From Streptomyces sp. NBC_00536 (GTDB lineage: Bacteria > Actinomycetota > Actinomycetes > Streptomycetales > Streptomycetaceae), in assembly GCF_036346295.1 (NCBI RefSeq), contig NZ_CP107819.1, positions 2,356,001 to 2,420,000 on the forward strand: 64,000 nt of DNA, read 5' to 3'. This document shows, in pieces, positions 17,186 to 25,002 of this stretch. The position numbers and the translations under genes were made by a program. Numbering within the stretch: position 1 is the first letter of the stretch; the number at the start of each line of letters is the position of its first letter. The notes beneath the pieces were generated by a model that had not been told where the DNA came from, did no database searches, and saw only the letters and a list, made by a program, of their open reading frames with translations.

Positions 17186-18274
17186 GTGAGACGCGGACGC
17201 GAGGAACCGGGCTGGCTGCGCGGGGAGCCCCCGCCGCGCTGGGCCCGGTTCGCGCCCGCCGTGGCCCTGGTGGTGCTCGTGGCCGCCCAGGGCCTGACCC
17301 CGGGCAACGTGGAGCTGGGGTTCTTCCTGGCCGGACTGCCTCCGGTGGCGGCGTTCTCGTACGGGGCGACCGGCACCGCGTTCTTCGCCGCCCTGGTGCT
17401 GGCCCTGCTCGGCCTGCCGGGCCTGGGCGTCGGCCATGCCCGGGGCACCGACCTGGCGACGGTGGCCGCCATCGGGCTGCTCAGCGTGGTCATCGCCTGG
17501 GTGCGCAAGCGCCGGGACGCACAGCTGGTCAGCGTACGGACGGTGGCGGAGGCGGCCCAGCTGGCCGTGCTCCCGCCGGTCCCGCCCGCGGTGGGCCCGG
17601 TGCGGTGCGCCGGGCTGTACCGGGCGGCCCAGTACGGCACCCTGGTCGGCGGTGACCTGTACGACGTACGGGCGGGCCCGCACGGGGTCCGCGCCCTGGT
17701 CGGGGACGTCCAGGGCCACGGGCTGGCCGCGGTCGCCACGGTCGCGGCGCTGCTCGGCGCGTTCCGCGAGGCGGTGCTGGACGACGCCGGGCTGACGGCG
17801 GTCGCCGCCCGCCTGGACCGCCGCCTGCGCACGGACGCGGAGAACACGGCGGACACCGAGGTGTTCGCGACCGCCCTGCTGCTGGAGTTCCCGCCCGCGC
17901 TGGACCTCGTACGGATCGTCTCCTGCGGCCATCCCCCGGCGCTGCTGCTGCGCCACGGCTCGGTCACGGAACTGGCGGCGGAGCCGGGCCCTCCGCTCGG
18001 CCTGGGGCTCCTGGACCTGACCCCGCTCCAGGTCGCCGTCACGGCGCTGCGCCCCAGCGACCGGCTGCTGCTGTACACGGACGGGGTGACCGAGGCCCGG
18101 GACGCGATCGGGGCGTTCTACCCGCTGGCCGACCGGGTGCCCGCCCTGCTGGCGGGCAGCCCGGCGGACCTCACGGGACTGGCGAACGCGGTGTGGCGGG
18201 ACCTGGTCCGCTTCACCGACGGCGGCCCCCGGGACGACGTGGCCCTGCTCGTCCTGTCGGTCCCGGCACGCTGA
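17186..18274 (+). CDS. membrane-anchored PP2C/SpoIIE-type serine phosphatase
   Basis: A 362-aa protein. Three hydrophobic helices cover about residues 20-100 (VALVVLVAAQGL, GFFLAGLPPVAAF, FFAALVLALLGLPG). A cytoplasmic PP2C-like SpoIIE domain follows, with metal-binding Asp residues in GGDLYDV (about 157) and GDVQGHG (about 173), SCGHPPALLLR, and LLLYTDGVTEARD and GPRDDVALLVL near the end. It lacks PAS or GAF domains. Such phosphatases act on anti-anti-sigma factors. The GTG at 17186 has GGTGGAG just upstream. It is divergent from VIT1 with a ~66-bp gap. Confidence 0.9.
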   Translation: MRRGREEPGWLRGEPPPRWARFAPAVALVVLVAAQGLTPGNVELGFFLAGLPPVAAFSYGATGTAFFAALVLALLGLPGLGVGHARGTDLATVAAIGLLSVVIAWVRKRRDAQLVSVRTVAEAAQLAVLPPVPPAVGPVRCAGLYRAAQYGTLVGGDLYDVRAGPHGVRALVGDVQGHGLAAVATVAALLGAFREAVLDDAGLTAVAARLDRRLRTDAENTADTEVFATALLLEFPPALDLVRIVSCGHPPALLLRHGSVTELAAEPGPPLGLGLLDLTPLQVAVTALRPSDRLLLYTDGVTEARDAIGAFYPLADRVPALLAGSPADLTGLANAVWRDLVRFTDGGPRDDVALLVLSVPAR

Positions 18275-18276
18275 CC

Positions 18277-18317
18277 CCGGGGGTCGCCAGGGTCCCTGGG
18301 ACCCCGGCGACCCCCGG
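18277..18317. terminator. bidirectional hairpin terminator
   Basis: Arms CCGGGGGTCGCC and GGCGACCCCCGG pair perfectly around an inner GGGTCCC/GGGACCC-type hairpin. It begins 3 bp after the phosphatase stop and precedes the convergent small gene. Confidence 0.8.
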
Positions 18318-18330
18318 CGGCCGGTGAGGC

Positions 18331-18585
18331 TCAGCCCGCCTGGCGGATGAACGAGCGCACCATCTTGCAGGTGACATTGGACGGCCGGTGGATACCCACC
18401 CGCACCGCCATCGTCCGGATCTTCCGGTTCGTCGCGCGCTGAGCGTCATACGTCCCCGTGTCGAGCAGGGATATCGCCAGCCGCATCGCCTTGAGACGGC
18501 GGTTGTGGCTCTCGTACCACTCGCGGGGCAGACCCGCGGGCAGTGCCTTCTTCTTGGGCATCGAAATGATCGCGGCAGCGGCCAT
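18331..18585 (-). CDS. small conserved basic protein
   Basis: An 84-aa, strongly basic protein (MPKKKALPAGLPREWYESHN, then RRLKAMRLAISLLDTGTYDA, ending VTCKMVRSFIRQAG). The ATG at 18585 follows GGGAGG by 7 nt, so it is preferred to the internal ATG that begins MPKKK. The length and charge suggest nucleic-acid contact, but no family is recognised. It is flanked by a terminator on one side and an ArsC-like gene, divergent, on the other. Confidence 0.6.
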   Translation of the reverse strand: MAAAAIISMPKKKALPAGLPREWYESHNRRLKAMRLAISLLDTGTYDAQRATNRKIRTMAVRVGIHRPSNVTCKMVRSFIRQAG

Positions 18586-18690
18586 CTACAGCCTCCCAAA
18601 CGGTAGTTGGCTTCCTGTCGTGCTCCCTCGATTTTACCGGGGACCACTGACAAAAGCCCCTGGCCAGACAGCCTCGCTAGGCTTCGGCCC

Positions 18691-19062
18691 ATGGAGATCT
18701 GGATCAACCCCGCCTGCTCGAAGTGCCGCAGCGCGCTCACCCTCCTCGACGCCGAAGGCGCCGACTACACGGTGCGGCGCTACCTGGACGACGTACCGTC
18801 CGAGGACGAGATCCGCACGGTGCTCGGCCGCCTCGGCCTGGAGCCCTGGGACATCACGCGTACGTCCGACCCGCTCGCCAAGGAGACCGGCGTACGAGAG
18901 CTGCCGCGCGAGGCGACGGACGCGGCGCGGGCCCGCTGGATCAGCCACCTCGCCGCACACCCGAAGCTCATCCAGCGCCCGATCATCACGGCCGACGACG
19001 GCACGGCGGTCGTGGCCCGCACGGACGAAGCCGTCCGCGACGCCCTCTCCCGCCACGCGTAA
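18691..19062 (+). CDS. ArsC/Spx-like thioredoxin-fold protein
   Basis: A 123-aa protein of the arsenate reductase (ArsC, glutaredoxin-type) family. The N-terminal catalytic motif is NPACSKCRSAL with Cys residues at positions 9 and 12, then YLDDVPSEDEI, and HPKLIQRPIITADDG near the C-terminus, where the Arg-Pro pair is conserved. It probably works in thiol redox or arsenate reduction. No ars transporter or ArsR lies nearby, so an arsenic role is not supported by context. The ATG at 18691 gives the family N-terminus MEIWINPAC. Confidence 0.85.
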   Translation: MEIWINPACSKCRSALTLLDAEGADYTVRRYLDDVPSEDEIRTVLGRLGLEPWDITRTSDPLAKETGVRELPREATDAARARWISHLAAHPKLIQRPIITADDGTAVVARTDEAVRDALSRHA

Positions 19063-19124
19063 AACCGCTGGCCACGCTAAAACTGCTGGCCACACCCCCT
19101 CACCGGTCCGTAGCGTCGGTGCGC

Positions 19125-19634
19125 ATGACCACTTCGCCTTCGCTGCGCACCGCACGCCTCACCCTCGACCCGTACACCCCGGGCGACGAAGAGGACTTCG
19201 TCGCCCTGTTCCAGGACGAACGGGTGTCGCGGTGGATGGGCGACGGGCCGGCGCCGGAGGCCGACGACCGCGCCCTGTTCGGGCGGATCTTCACGAAGGT
19301 CTACGCCCAGCAGCTCTTCGACGTCTGGGCCGTCCGCCGCGACGGCGCCCTCGTCGGGCACGCGGAGATCAAACCGACCACCGAGAGCGGCGGCCACGAA
19401 CTCATCTACGCCCTGTCCCCCGCCGCCTGGGGCGCGGGCCTCGGCACGGAGATCGCCGAGGCGCTCGTCGCCTACGCCTTCACCACCCTCGCCCTGACCG
19501 AAGTCCACGCCACGGTGGCCGCCGAAAACGAAGCCTCCCTGACCCTGCTGACCCGCATCGGCTTCACCCACACCAGGGACGTCCGCGAGCGGGACGGGGG
19601 CGTGACGCGGGTGCTGACGCGGGTGGGGGTGTAA
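19125..19634 (+). CDS. GNAT family N-acetyltransferase
   Basis: A 169-aa acetyltransferase of the RimJ-like GNAT type. It starts SLRTARLTLDPYTPGDEEDF, has GHAEIKPTTESGGHELIYAL, the acetyl-CoA loop AAWGAGLGTEIAEALVAYAF, and ends ENEASLTLLTRIGFTHTRD. The substrate is unknown. It follows the ArsC-like gene by ~60 bp on the same strand and may be co-transcribed. The ATG at 19125 matches the family start. The stop lies ~50 bp before a long inverted-repeat element. Confidence 0.9.
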   Translation: MTTSPSLRTARLTLDPYTPGDEEDFVALFQDERVSRWMGDGPAPEADDRALFGRIFTKVYAQQLFDVWAVRRDGALVGHAEIKPTTESGGHELIYALSPAAWGAGLGTEIAEALVAYAFTTLALTEVHATVAAENEASLTLLTRIGFTHTRDVRERDGGVTRVLTRVGV

Positions 19635-19687
19635 CTGGGGGCCCGGCTGGCGCCGGGTGCGGCTTCGCCGCAAAGGGTGCGTTGTGC

Positions 19688-20531
19688 GCGTCCGGGTCGG
19701 GGAGGTTCCGGGGGCTGCCCGCCAGTTCAACTGTCTCTTCGCGGTGCCGCGCCCTGTCAAGGGCGCTCCCTGCGGTCGCGTCGCTACGCGATGGCCTACG
19801 GCCACCCTTGACAGGGCGCGTCCCCACGAAAAGCCAAGAACTGTCGGGCGGCCCCCGGGGGAAGGCATGGGGGACAGGAGCCACTTACCGGGATTCCGGG
19901 CGGGTGGGCCGGGGGCCAGGTGCGGCCAAGCCGCGCCCTCCGGGCGAAACAAGCGACAAGCCGCACCCAAATCGCTACGCGCTCCTCCGAGAGCGGCGTC
20001 TGCGGCCCGTTTTGGGCTGGTGGCGGGTGCGGGGAGGCCGAAAGCTCGGCCAGATGAGCATGGAGTCGGGTCAAGCGACTCTCGACACTCAACACCCCTT
20101 CAAGATGCACCTTTTGCGGCGCTTTGGACCCCTCACTTTGGTGCGGACGGCTGCCAGACCCGTCTCCACTTCGGCCTGACGGAAGTCCCAGGCACAAACA
20201 GCCCGCAGACGCCTCCCCGAGCGCAACTGTGTAGCGATCTGAGCGCGGGTCTGTTGCTTGTCGTCTGTTCGCCCGGAGGGCGCGGCTGGGCCGCACCCGG
20301 CCGCTGGCCCACCCGCCCAGAACACCGGGTCGTGGATCAGGTCCCCCACGCCTTCCCCCGGGGGCCGCCCGACAGTTCTTGGCTTTTCGTGACGGGGCGC
20401 GCTGTCAAGGGTGGCCGCAGGCCATCGCGAAGCGACGCGACCGAAGGGAGCGCCCTTGACAGGGTGACCCGGCACGAAGAGACAGTTGAACTGACGGGCA
20501 GCCCCCGGACGATCCCCGACCCCGGACGCTC
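19688..20531. repeat. long imperfect inverted-repeat element (~330-bp arms)
   Basis: The left arm (about 19688-20013) is the reverse complement of the right arm (about 20195-20531), with most positions matching and some stretches exact; 19825-19866 and 20350-20391 match over 42 nt. The spacer is ~180 bp. Each arm has an inner palindrome: CCCTGTCAAGGG (19752-19763) with CCCTTGACAGGG (19805-19816), and GCTGTCAAGGG (20401-20411) with CCCTTGACAGGG (20453-20464). Open frames across it lack start signals and look spurious. No transposase is present. It may be a non-autonomous element or a structured RNA locus. Confidence 0.75.
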
Positions 20532-20581
20532 GAAACACAGGTAAGGGCGGCGCAGCCGCCCCCCCGGCCCCGGACACGTAA

Positions 20582-20998
20582 AACACCGGCCCGACGGCCG
20601 AGTTGGCCGGGCTCACGGGTGTCCGGCCCGATCCCGGCCTGATGGAGTGGGACTACGGCGGCTACGAGGGTCTGACCGCGGCGCAGATCCAGGAGACGAG
20701 GCCGGGCTGGGACCTGTGGCGGGACGGCGTCATTCCCGGCGACGCCACCTGCCCTGGTGAGTATCTCCAGCAGGTGGCAGCGCGCACAGACGCGGTACTC
20801 GACCGGATTCGGCCCCTGTTGGACGACGGCGATGTCGCCGTCGTCGCCCATGGCCACCTGGCGCGCGTGCTCACCGTGCGCTGGCTCGGCCTCGACGCAT
20901 CCGCCGCCCGACTGCTCGGCCACCCGCACCCCGGCACCCTCAGCTTCCTGGCCACCGAAGACGGGCAGCCCGTCATCGGCGCGTGGAACGTCCCGTAG
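20582..20998 (+). pseudogene. histidine phosphatase family protein, 5'-truncated
   Basis: This frame encodes only the C-terminal ~137 residues of a phosphoglycerate-mutase-like histidine phosphatase: TAELAGLTGVRPDPG, LMEWDYGGYEGLTAAQI, PGEYLQQVAARTDAVL, VAVVAHGHLARVLTVRW and GHPHPGTLSFL. The second catalytic His is present, but the N-terminal RHGET segment (~80 residues) is missing. An in-frame TAA at 20579-20581 lies directly upstream, next to the end of the inverted-repeat element. The missing 5' part is not found on the other side of the element. A TTG at 20603 could start a short product, which would lack the catalytic RHG. Confidence 0.8.
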
Positions 20999-21054
20999 CG
21001 GTCTCGCGCCGCCTCAACCCGCCTCGCGGCCATGCCGGTTGAGGTGATCATCCC

Positions 21055-21924
21055 CTAAGCCAGCCACCGCCCCACCGCCTCCACGACCTCCACCGCCCCC
21101 GTGAACGGGAGTGCGTGGTGCGAGATCCCGGGGAGTACGTCGACCACCGCGCCCGGTATCGCCGCCGCCGCGCGCGCCGCGCGTGCGGCGGAGTGGCATC
21201 GGGCGGCTCCTGCGAAGACGGCCAGCAGGGGCACATCCGCCCCCGCGCCCACCCCCGGTACCGGGCGCGCGCCCGTGACGGGGCGGGTGGCCGGGAATCC
21301 GGCTGCCGCCGTGCGCACCCGCAGCCAGGCCGGGTCGAGAGGGGCGCCACCGGTCTCCCAGGCCAGGAACGAGCGGATCCGCTCGGGCGTGGGGCGCAGC
21401 AGCATCGGCAGGGCCCGCGCCACGTAGCCCGGGCGCAGTCCGGTGAAGACCTGGGTGGGGTCGAGCAGCACCAGGCGCCGCAGCCGTTCGGGGCGCTGGG
21501 CGGCGTAGTGTGCGGCGATCCATCCGCCGTAGGAATACCCGCCCAGCTCCACGACCCCCTCCCCCTCCCCCAGCCCCAGTCCGTCGAGGACGGCGTCGAG
21601 CCACTCCGCGAGGTCGGCGGCCGTGCGTAGTGACCGCCCTTCGGCCGGCACGCTCATCCCGGGTTCCCCCACCAGGTCCACGGCGTGGACCCGCCGTTCC
21701 CGCGCGAGCCCGGCCCGCAGGCAGGCCCCCCACACCAGCGACGAGGTCCCGCCTCCGGGGAGGAGTACGAGCGGCGGGGCGCCTGCGGGACCGGTGCTGT
21801 TGACGCGGGTGAGGCCGTAGGGGGTCGGGATCATGCGGGCGCCGGGCGGGCCGGGCCACTGGTGGAGCGCGGCGTCGTACGCGGTACGGAAGTCCTCGTA
21901 AGCGGCGGTACGGAAGGTGTCCAC
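21055..21924 (-). CDS. alpha/beta hydrolase
   Basis: A 289-aa alpha/beta-hydrolase fold protein. The oxyanion strand is PLVLLPGGGTSSLVWG, the nucleophile elbow is GGYSYGGWIAAHYA (Ser near residue 139), the acid lies near the C-terminal third, and the catalytic His is in GISHHALPF near 268. It is cytoplasmic and probably an esterase or lactonase; the substrate is unknown. The GTG at 21924 has GAGGAAG 8 nt upstream. An ATG at 21960 would place the start inside the MarR operator, so it is rejected. It is divergent from a MarR gene. Confidence 0.88.
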   Translation of the reverse strand: MDTFRTAAYEDFRTAYDAALHQWPGPPGARMIPTPYGLTRVNSTGPAGAPPLVLLPGGGTSSLVWGACLRAGLARERRVHAVDLVGEPGMSVPAEGRSLRTAADLAEWLDAVLDGLGLGEGEGVVELGGYSYGGWIAAHYAAQRPERLRRLVLLDPTQVFTGLRPGYVARALPMLLRPTPERIRSFLAWETGGAPLDPAWLRVRTAAAGFPATRPVTGARPVPGVGAGADVPLLAVFAGAARCHSAARAARAAAAIPGAVVDVLPGISHHALPFTGAVEVVEAVGRWLA

Positions 21925-21944
21925 GCGATAATCTTCCTCAGCAA

Positions 21945-21972
21945 TAATCTTGATGAACAATCATCTTGATGA
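21945..21972. promoter_or_regulatory. probable MarR operator repeats
   Basis: The palindrome TCATC-TT-GATGA occupies 21961-21972, and a degenerate copy, TAATCTTGATGA, occupies 21945-21956, 16 bp away. They lie in the divergent hydrolase/MarR promoter region, where a MarR dimer would be expected to bind and control both directions. Confidence 0.6.
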
Positions 21973-22014
21973 GCGAGAGATCTGTATCCGTACCGGATCC
22001 TAGGCGGAGGCACC

Positions 22015-22464
22015 ATGCCCGACAACCCCGACCCCGACCCCCTGGAGCTCGTCCACCTCCTCCGTGCCGCCTCCGTCGAATTCGGGCTGCGCCAGGCGGA
22101 GTTCGGGGCCGCTCACGGGATGCATCCGACCGATGTCCGTGCCCTGATCTGCCTGCTCGACGCCGCGCGCGCGGGTGAGAGGGCCACGGCGGGGCTGCTG
22201 GCCGCGCGGCTCGGTCTCAACTCGGCCGGTACGACCGCCGTGATCGACCGGTTGGAACGGCTCGGCCATGTCAACCGTTTCCGTGACGGGGCCGACCGGC
22301 GACGGGTGTTGCTCCAGGTGTCCCCCGAGGCCGTACGGATGGGCCAGGCGTTCTTCGGGCCCGTGATCGACGGCCTGGTCGATCTGCTCGGCACCTTCGG
22401 TCCGGCCGAGCGCGCCGCCATCCACCGGTTCCTGACCTCCGCCCGAACGGCCCTCACCCCGTGA
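22015..22464 (+). CDS. MarR family transcriptional regulator
   Basis: A 149-aa winged-helix regulator. The DNA-binding region spans about residues 40-110: HPTDVRALICLLDA, ATAGLLAARLGLNSAGTTAV, IDRLERLGHVNRF and the wing RDGADRRRVLLQVS, followed by the dimer helix. It probably senses a small phenolic or lipophilic ligand and represses the divergent hydrolase. Its stop overlaps the next gene by 4 bp (GTGA), so the two are translationally coupled. Confidence 0.92.
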   Translation: MPDNPDPDPLELVHLLRAASVEFGLRQAEFGAAHGMHPTDVRALICLLDAARAGERATAGLLAARLGLNSAGTTAVIDRLERLGHVNRFRDGADRRRVLLQVSPEAVRMGQAFFGPVIDGLVDLLGTFGPAERAAIHRFLTSARTALTP

Positions 22465-23939
22465 CCGCCCACCCGAAGTCCCACCCCGCCGACGACCCCA
22501 CACCCCCCGCCAGCGCCAACGGCAGCGACCTGCACCTCGACCTGTCCCCGCACGGTTCCCGCCGTACCGCGCTCGCCCAGGCGCTGCGCGAGGCCGTTCG
22601 CGGGGGGCGACTCGTGGCCGGGACCCGGTTGCCGCCGTACCGGTCCCTCGCCGCCGACCTCGGGGTGGCCCGGGGGACGGTCGCCGACGCGTATGCCGAG
22701 CTGGTCGCCGAGGGGTGGTTCACCGCCCGGCAGGGTTCCGGCACCCGGGTCGCGGAGGGGATGCCGGTGCGTCCGGTGCGGCCCGCCGCCGGGCCCGCGC
22801 CCGTGCCCCGGGCGCACCGGTACGACCTGACCCAGGGCAAGCCCGACCCCGCCTCCTTTCCGCGCGGTGCCTGGTCCGCGAGTGCCCGCCGGGCGCTGGC
22901 CGCGGCTCCGGCCGATGCCTTCGGGCCCGGGGATCCGCGCGGGCGGCCCGAGCTGCGGCGGGCGCTGGCGGAGTACCTGGCCCGGGCGCGTGGGGTGCGT
23001 ACCGATGCCGAGCACATCGTGGTCTGCGCGGGTTTCGCCAACGGCCTGCGCCTGCTGGCGGGGCTGCGGCCGCGGGACTGGGCGGTGGAGGCGTACGGGC
23101 TGCCGTTCCACCACGGGATCCTGGCCGCCGCGGGGGTGCGCCCGTACGCCGTCCCCATCGACGGGGACGGCGCCCGTACCGACGCCCTGCCGGCCCGGGC
23201 GCGTACGGTCCTGCTCACCCCCGCGCACCAGTTCCCGACCGGGGGCCCCCTGCTCCCGGCCCGCCGGACGGCGGCCGTCGAGTGGGCGCGGTCCACCGGG
23301 GGCGTGATCCTGGAGGACGACTACGACGGGGAGTTCCGCTACGACCGCAAGCCGGTCGGCGCCCTCCAGGGCCTGGCCCCCGACCGGGTGGTCTACGCGG
23401 GGTCGCTGAGCAAGAGCCTGTCCCCCGCCCTGCGGCTGGGCTGGCTGGTCCTGCCCGAGGCGCTGGCCGGGCGGGTCGTGGCGGCGAAGGGGCAGCGGGA
23501 GTCGTGGACGAGCGCGGTGGACCAGCTGACCTTCGCCGACTTCCTGGACTCGGGCGCGTACGACCGGCACGTCCGCCGGATGCGGCACCGCTACCGCGCC
23601 CGCCGCGACCACCTGGTGGCGGCCCTGGCGCGGCGCGCCCCGCAGGTCCGGGTCACGGGCATCGCGGCGGGCCTGCACGCGGTCCTCGACGTCCCGCCGG
23701 GCACGGAGTCCTCGGCCCTGGCGGCGGCGCGGGGGGCGGGGCTGCTGCTGGACGGCCTGTCGGAGTACCGCCATCCCTCGGCCGGGGATCGCGACGAGAT
23801 CTCCCGCCAGGCCCCCCGCGAGGGGCTGGTCGTGGGCTACGCGGGCCTGGGCGACCGAGGGTTCGCGGAGGCGGTGGAGGTCCTGGCCGGGAGCCTGGGG
23901 GCGCTGGGGACGGCATCAGGGTCCCTGCGATCCCTGTGA
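22461..23939 (+). CDS. MocR/PdxR-type regulator (GntR HTH plus aminotransferase domain)
   Basis: A 492-aa fusion. Residues ~20-100 form a GntR winged helix (LAQALREAVRGGRLVAGTRL, PPYRSLAADLGVARGTVADA). The remainder is a fold-type I aminotransferase domain with the PLP region LEDDYDGEFRYDRKPVG and the Schiff-base Lys in VYAGSLSKSLSPALRLGW. MocR proteins use PLP as a ligand and often control PLP or GABA genes; no such target is adjacent here. It overlaps the MarR gene by 4 bp. It may act together with MarR on the hydrolase. Confidence 0.92.
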   Translation: MTAHPKSHPADDPTPPASANGSDLHLDLSPHGSRRTALAQALREAVRGGRLVAGTRLPPYRSLAADLGVARGTVADAYAELVAEGWFTARQGSGTRVAEGMPVRPVRPAAGPAPVPRAHRYDLTQGKPDPASFPRGAWSASARRALAAAPADAFGPGDPRGRPELRRALAEYLARARGVRTDAEHIVVCAGFANGLRLLAGLRPRDWAVEAYGLPFHHGILAAAGVRPYAVPIDGDGARTDALPARARTVLLTPAHQFPTGGPLLPARRTAAVEWARSTGGVILEDDYDGEFRYDRKPVGALQGLAPDRVVYAGSLSKSLSPALRLGWLVLPEALAGRVVAAKGQRESWTSAVDQLTFADFLDSGAYDRHVRRMRHRYRARRDHLVAALARRAPQVRVTGIAAGLHAVLDVPPGTESSALAAARGAGLLLDGLSEYRHPSAGDRDEISRQAPREGLVVGYAGLGDRGFAEAVEVLAGSLGALGTASGSLRSL

Positions 23940-23963
23940 TCCGCGACTCCCTGTTCTGATTGA

Positions 23964-23979
23964 TCTTGCGCATGCAAGA
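23964..23979. promoter_or_regulatory. palindrome upstream of SMP-30 gene
   Basis: A perfect 6-bp arm palindrome, TCTTGC-GCAT-GCAAGA, 70 bp before the SMP-30 start. A second small hairpin, GCCGAA-GGATA-TTCGGC, follows near 24007-24023, just before the ribosome site. The first looks like an operator; its regulator is unknown. Confidence 0.4.
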
Positions 23980-24048
23980 CACCATCTTGGAGACTTGAGT
24001 TCACGCCGAAGGATATTCGGCAGCCACCCGCCCGGAGGGAAGACGCAC

Positions 24049-25002
24049 ATGGTCAGCGAGCGCCCCGCGCTGTACGAGATGTTCGACGAACGGTTCCGGA
24101 CCGGCCGGTGCATGAACGGCGACGACGGGCTCGAAGTCCTCCACACCGGCTGCCGCTGGGCCGAGGGCCCGCTCTACCTGCCCGCCTGGCGGCAGTTGGT
24201 CTGGAGCGACATCCCCAACGACCGGATGCTGCGGTGGGACGAGGAGACCGGCGCCGTCAGCGTCTTCCGGCGCTCCGCCGGACACACGAACGGCAACACC
24301 CTGGACCGTCAGGGCCGTCTGATCACCTGCGAGCAGGGCAACCGCCGGGTGACGCGGACCGAACACGACGGCACGGTCACGGTCCTGGCCGACCGCTGGC
24401 AGGGCAAGCGGCTGAACAGCCCGAACGACGCGGCGGTCCACTCCGACGGCTCGGTCTGGTTCTCCGACCCCGACTTCGGCATCACCAGTGACTACGAGGG
24501 CCACCGCGCGCAGAGCGAGATCGGCGCCAACAACGTCTACCGCGTCGACCCCGCCACCGGCGAAGTGCGGCTGGTCGCCGACGGCTTCGGCGCCCCGAAC
24601 GGCCTGGTCTTTTCACCCGACGAGCGGCAGCTCTTCGTCTCCGACACCCGGGCGGGCCGCATCCGGGTCTTCGACGTGCGCGAGGACGGCACCCTCTCGG
24701 ACGGAGAGGTCTTCGCCGAGGCCGCGGCGCGCGGCGGGGCCCGCTTCGACAACCTCCGCTTCGATGACGGCGGCCGGCTCTGGGTGGCCGCGATGGACGA
24801 CGGGGTGCACTGCTACGACCCCGACGGCACGCTCATCGGACGGCTCCGGGTCCCCGAGACGGTGTCGAACATCGCCTGGGGCGGCGCCAAGCGGAACCGC
24901 CTCTTCATCACGGCGGAGACCAGCCTCTACTCGCTGGTCATGGGCGTGACGGGCACCCACCCGACCGGGCCGGGCCACCAGCCGTGGCAGGGGAGCCTGT
25001 GA
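24049..25002 (+). CDS. SMP-30/gluconolactonase/LRE family protein
   Basis: A 317-aa beta-propeller lactonase. Metal-site and family marks are GCRWAEGPLYLPA (Glu near 37), GHTNGNTLDRQGRLITCEQG, LNSPNDAAVHSDGSVWFSDP (Asn/Asp ligands) and GAPNGLVFSPDE with FDNLRFDDGG, where the catalytic Asp lies. It would open a sugar lactone in the cytoplasm. The ATG follows CGGAGGGA closely. It overlaps the kinase gene by 4 bp, so the pair forms an operon. The palindrome upstream may control both. Confidence 0.92.
   Translation: MVSERPALYEMFDERFRTGRCMNGDDGLEVLHTGCRWAEGPLYLPAWRQLVWSDIPNDRMLRWDEETGAVSVFRRSAGHTNGNTLDRQGRLITCEQGNRRVTRTEHDGTVTVLADRWQGKRLNSPNDAAVHSDGSVWFSDPDFGITSDYEGHRAQSEIGANNVYRVDPATGEVRLVADGFGAPNGLVFSPDERQLFVSDTRAGRIRVFDVREDGTLSDGEVFAEAAARGGARFDNLRFDDGGRLWVAAMDDGVHCYDPDGTLIGRLRVPETVSNIAWGGAKRNRLFITAETSLYSLVMGVTGTHPTGPGHQPWQGSL

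Noticed and set aside
16418..17956. A longer form of the VIT1 gene reaching to 17956
   Set aside because: The extra N-terminal part is antisense to the PP2C gene; the family start is at 17119.
18691..19062. Arsenic resistance operon
   Set aside because: Only an ArsC-like protein is present; no ArsB/Acr3 or ArsR is nearby.
19657..20616. Open frames on both strands inside the inverted-repeat element
   Set aside because: They mirror each other because of the inverted arms, have no start signals and no known domain. They were treated as part of the element.
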